A DNA stretch of 64,000 nt from Maribacter flavus (GTDB lineage: Bacteria > Bacteroidota > Bacteroidia > Flavobacteriales > Flavobacteriaceae): assembly GCF_008386635.1 (NCBI RefSeq), contig NZ_VUOE01000001.1, forward strand, positions 744,001-808,000, written 5' to 3'. The notes under the pieces were generated by a model. That model did no database searches. It was not told the origin of the DNA and saw nothing but the letters and a program-made list of their open reading frames with translations. Made by a program: the position numbers and the translations under genes. Position 1 is the first letter of the stretch; each line of letters starts with the position of its first letter. Below, piece by piece: positions 63,030 through 64,000 of the stretch.

Positions 63030-63438
63030 CGTTCGATATAAGTCTTAAAAAGATTACGCTTCCAAGCACCATCAAGCCGGTATTTACTTGACTACTTCTC
63101 TCTTTACCGTATTGTACCCAATTTGCAAAATGCTCACAATTGAAGCCTAAGAAGCTATAACGCTGACCCAGCTTTTGATACGCCCTCTTAATTGCATTTT
63201 GAATGTCAAAATGGCTCCCTCTAAACTTTCGGATTCTCACAGGTTCGTATTCTTGCAGGAGTTCCATAAGTTCATTCTCTGGGATAATTTTAACCGCACC
63301 TTTAAGATTACCTATAAAAACACCATTGCCTAAATAAACTACGTAATGGTCCAGTATTCTTCCTAGACCGTTTCTCTTTTTAGCCACTATTGCATCGATA
63401 GGGGCTAACTGTTTAATCAATTGTAAGTATTTTGTCAT
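63022..63438 (-). CDS. LRAT-like (NlpC/P60 superfamily) protein in the CBASS operon
   Basis: 138 aa from the ATG at 63438; a TTG at 63447 is an alternative start with three extra residues. The circularly permuted papain-like core is shown by H31 (DHYVVYLGNGVFI) and N100-C101-E-H-F (GFNCEHFANWVQYGKERSSQ), the hallmark of LRAT/HRASLS proteins, and a hydrophobic C-terminal helix (about 118-133) as in those enzymes. Relatives move acyl groups between lipids or cut amides at membranes. In a CBASS operon it may be a second effector or a lipid-modifying accessory. Function not established. Confidence 0.75.
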   Translation of the reverse strand: MTKYLQLIKQLAPIDAIVAKKRNGLGRILDHYVVYLGNGVFIGNLKGAVKIIPENELMELLQEYEPVRIRKFRGSHFDIQNAIKRAYQKLGQRYSFLGFNCEHFANWVQYGKERSSQVNTGLMVLGSVIFLRLISNDE

Positions 63439-63450
63439 ATTACTCAATTA

Positions 63451-63627
63451 TTACTTTTCCTTTCTTACTCCTTTAAATGGTTTTTTACTTGATGTTTTTC
63501 CATCCATAAACTTACCGGTTTCCGAATCACGCTTGGTCCAAATCCCTGTTTTAGGGTTTTTTACTTGGGATCTTTTCTTAACTGCTCCGTGCCTGCGGTT
63601 GTCGCCGCTTTTTCCATTTGTTGCCAT
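63451..63627 (-). CDS. 58-aa basic protein at the head of the CBASS operon
   Basis: 58 aa, ATG at 63627 and double stop TAA-TAA at 63453. The product is very basic: GKSGDNRRHGAVKKRSQV, NPKTGIWTKRDSETGKFMDG and an end PFKGVRKEK. I recall similar short proteins in many bacteria, often unlabelled. It stops 12 bp before the LRAT-like start on the same strand, so it belongs to the operon. No TM helix or enzyme motif. Possible roles: a DNA- or nucleotide-binding accessory, or a target for E2-like modification (C-terminal Lys). Unknown. Confidence 0.65.
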   Translation of the reverse strand: MATNGKSGDNRRHGAVKKRSQVKNPKTGIWTKRDSETGKFMDGKTSSKKPFKGVRKEK

Positions 63628-63733
63628 AATAAAATGTTAAAAAATATGCTTAGTTTTGTTTTAGCGTGTTACGCCAACCTTAGTACGCAAAACCATCCCC
63701 AACGCTTTTTCGTACCATTATTGAAAACAACCA

Positions 63734-64000
63734 ATGTCAGATTGGAAAAAACTAAAAGATGAGCACACTTTACGACTTACCGAGATTTATCAGGATAAGA
63801 GCAACCCCCAATCCTTAAGGGAAAACGCCTTTCACGCGCTGACGCATAGATTTAAAGATGACATATTAAAAAAATGCGAGATTAGATGTAAAAGATTTGG
63901 TCACGACATCAATGTCGCCGAACAGGTTGTTACAGCGACTTTTAAGTCCTATGCTGAAAAAGGGAAGTTTGAAATTAATCCTGAAGATGAAGCAGATGTA
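63734..64000 (+). CDS. Partial sigma-70-region-2-like protein (runs off the edge)
   Basis: 89 codons open to the window end from the ATG at 63734 (MSDWKKLKDEH). The segment FKDDILKKCEIRCKRFGHDINVAEQVVTATFKSYAEKG resembles region 2 of ECF sigma factors (helix, then the D-x-x-AEQVVxxTF pattern). It diverges from the CBASS operon with about 106 bp between starts. It may be an element-borne sigma factor or an unrelated helical protein; the missing C-terminus prevents a firm call. Confidence 0.5.
   Translation, partial: MSDWKKLKDEHTLRLTEIYQDKSNPQSLRENAFHALTHRFKDDILKKCEIRCKRFGHDINVAEQVVTATFKSYAEKGKFEINPEDEADV

Larger units (their letters stand above)
29604..64000. mobile_element. Integrative and conjugative element, CTnDOT-like regulation, left part
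   Basis: The left border is the tRNA-Leu fragment, with a tyrosine integrase just inside (29868). The content fits a Bacteroidota conjugative element: rteC (57715), an excisionase-like HTH gene (58873), replication genes (59162-60560), multi-metal resistance cargo and a CBASS defence operon. No transfer (tra/mob) genes are in the window, so they must lie to the right. Palindromes GCTTTCGCGAAAGC occur only inside this part of the window, which supports a separate origin. Confidence 0.8.

Noticed and set aside
63565..63762. 65-codon plus-strand frame at the right end
   Set aside because: It is antisense to the 58-aa CBASS-operon gene and overlaps the better-supported gene at 63734.
1..64000. 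CRISPR array or insertion sequence
   Set aside because: No regularly spaced repeats and no transposase gene were found when reading both strands.

Overview
This window comes from a Bacteroidota genome, most likely a marine member of the Flavobacteriia. Supporting signs are TonB-dependent receptors with carboxypeptidase-regulatory-like N-termini, promoters of the TAnnTTTG type, the lack of Shine-Dalgarno sites, RteC-type mobile-element regulation and many Bacteroidota-only small families. The species cannot be named from the sequence alone.

Positions 1 to about 29,600 look like host chromosome devoted largely to metal handling. Two related operons each pair a short secreted His/Cys protein (CxxC plus C-terminal PP) with an ABC ATPase and two DUF3526-type permeases (180-5249 and 22389-28847). 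The second also holds a TonB-dependent receptor between ATPase and permeases. Between them lie a COG0523 GTPase, a LolD/FtsX-like ABC pair with a His-rich loop and a DUF3299-like periplasmic protein (5492-9034; the set resembles Zur-controlled zinc systems). Then come an alkaline phosphatase, a DUF5916 outer-membrane protein and lipoproteins (9056-14505), a Zur-like Fur regulator divergent from merC and a thioredoxin-reductase-like gene (15456-17163), a frameshifted His/Met-rich lipoprotein gene, and a minus-strand group (22079-18161) with a small Cys-rich protein, a TonB-dependent receptor and an M14-type deacylase.

At 29604-29658 there is a 55-bp 3' fragment of a tRNA-Leu(UAG) gene on the minus strand, followed by a tyrosine integrase at 29868. 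I read this as the left attachment site of an integrative and conjugative element that runs past the right edge of the window. Its cargo is an ArsR/MerTP/GDCCVxC set, a large copper module (CusA, TolC, a multicopper oxidase fused to a barrel, DUF3347, haem-binding, CopA ATPase, PepSY, DUF305, CusB; 33024-47066), a zinc/cadmium/cobalt-type module (DUF6660-like, a CusA-TolC fusion, CusB-like lipoprotein, Fur regulator, DUF3703, ZntA-like ATPase; 47111-55943), a short asparaginase-like protein and a 7TM-LuxR regulator. The backbone follows: rteC, an excisionase-like HTH gene, a replication protein and a DnaC-like ATPase (57715-60560).

The most interesting locus is on the minus strand at 60570-63627: a CBASS-type anti-phage operon. 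It encodes a 58-aa basic protein, an LRAT-like Cys/His enzyme, a two-TM NUDIX-like protein and a CD-NTase whose C-terminal part looks like the E2-like Cap2 protein of short type II CBASS, here fused to the synthase. A partial sigma-factor-like gene diverges from it at the right edge. A second theme is a TGCAAC-N3-GTTGCA operator found at the host Zur-like gene and also at the element's zinc-efflux operon, which suggests shared or cross-talking Fur-family control.
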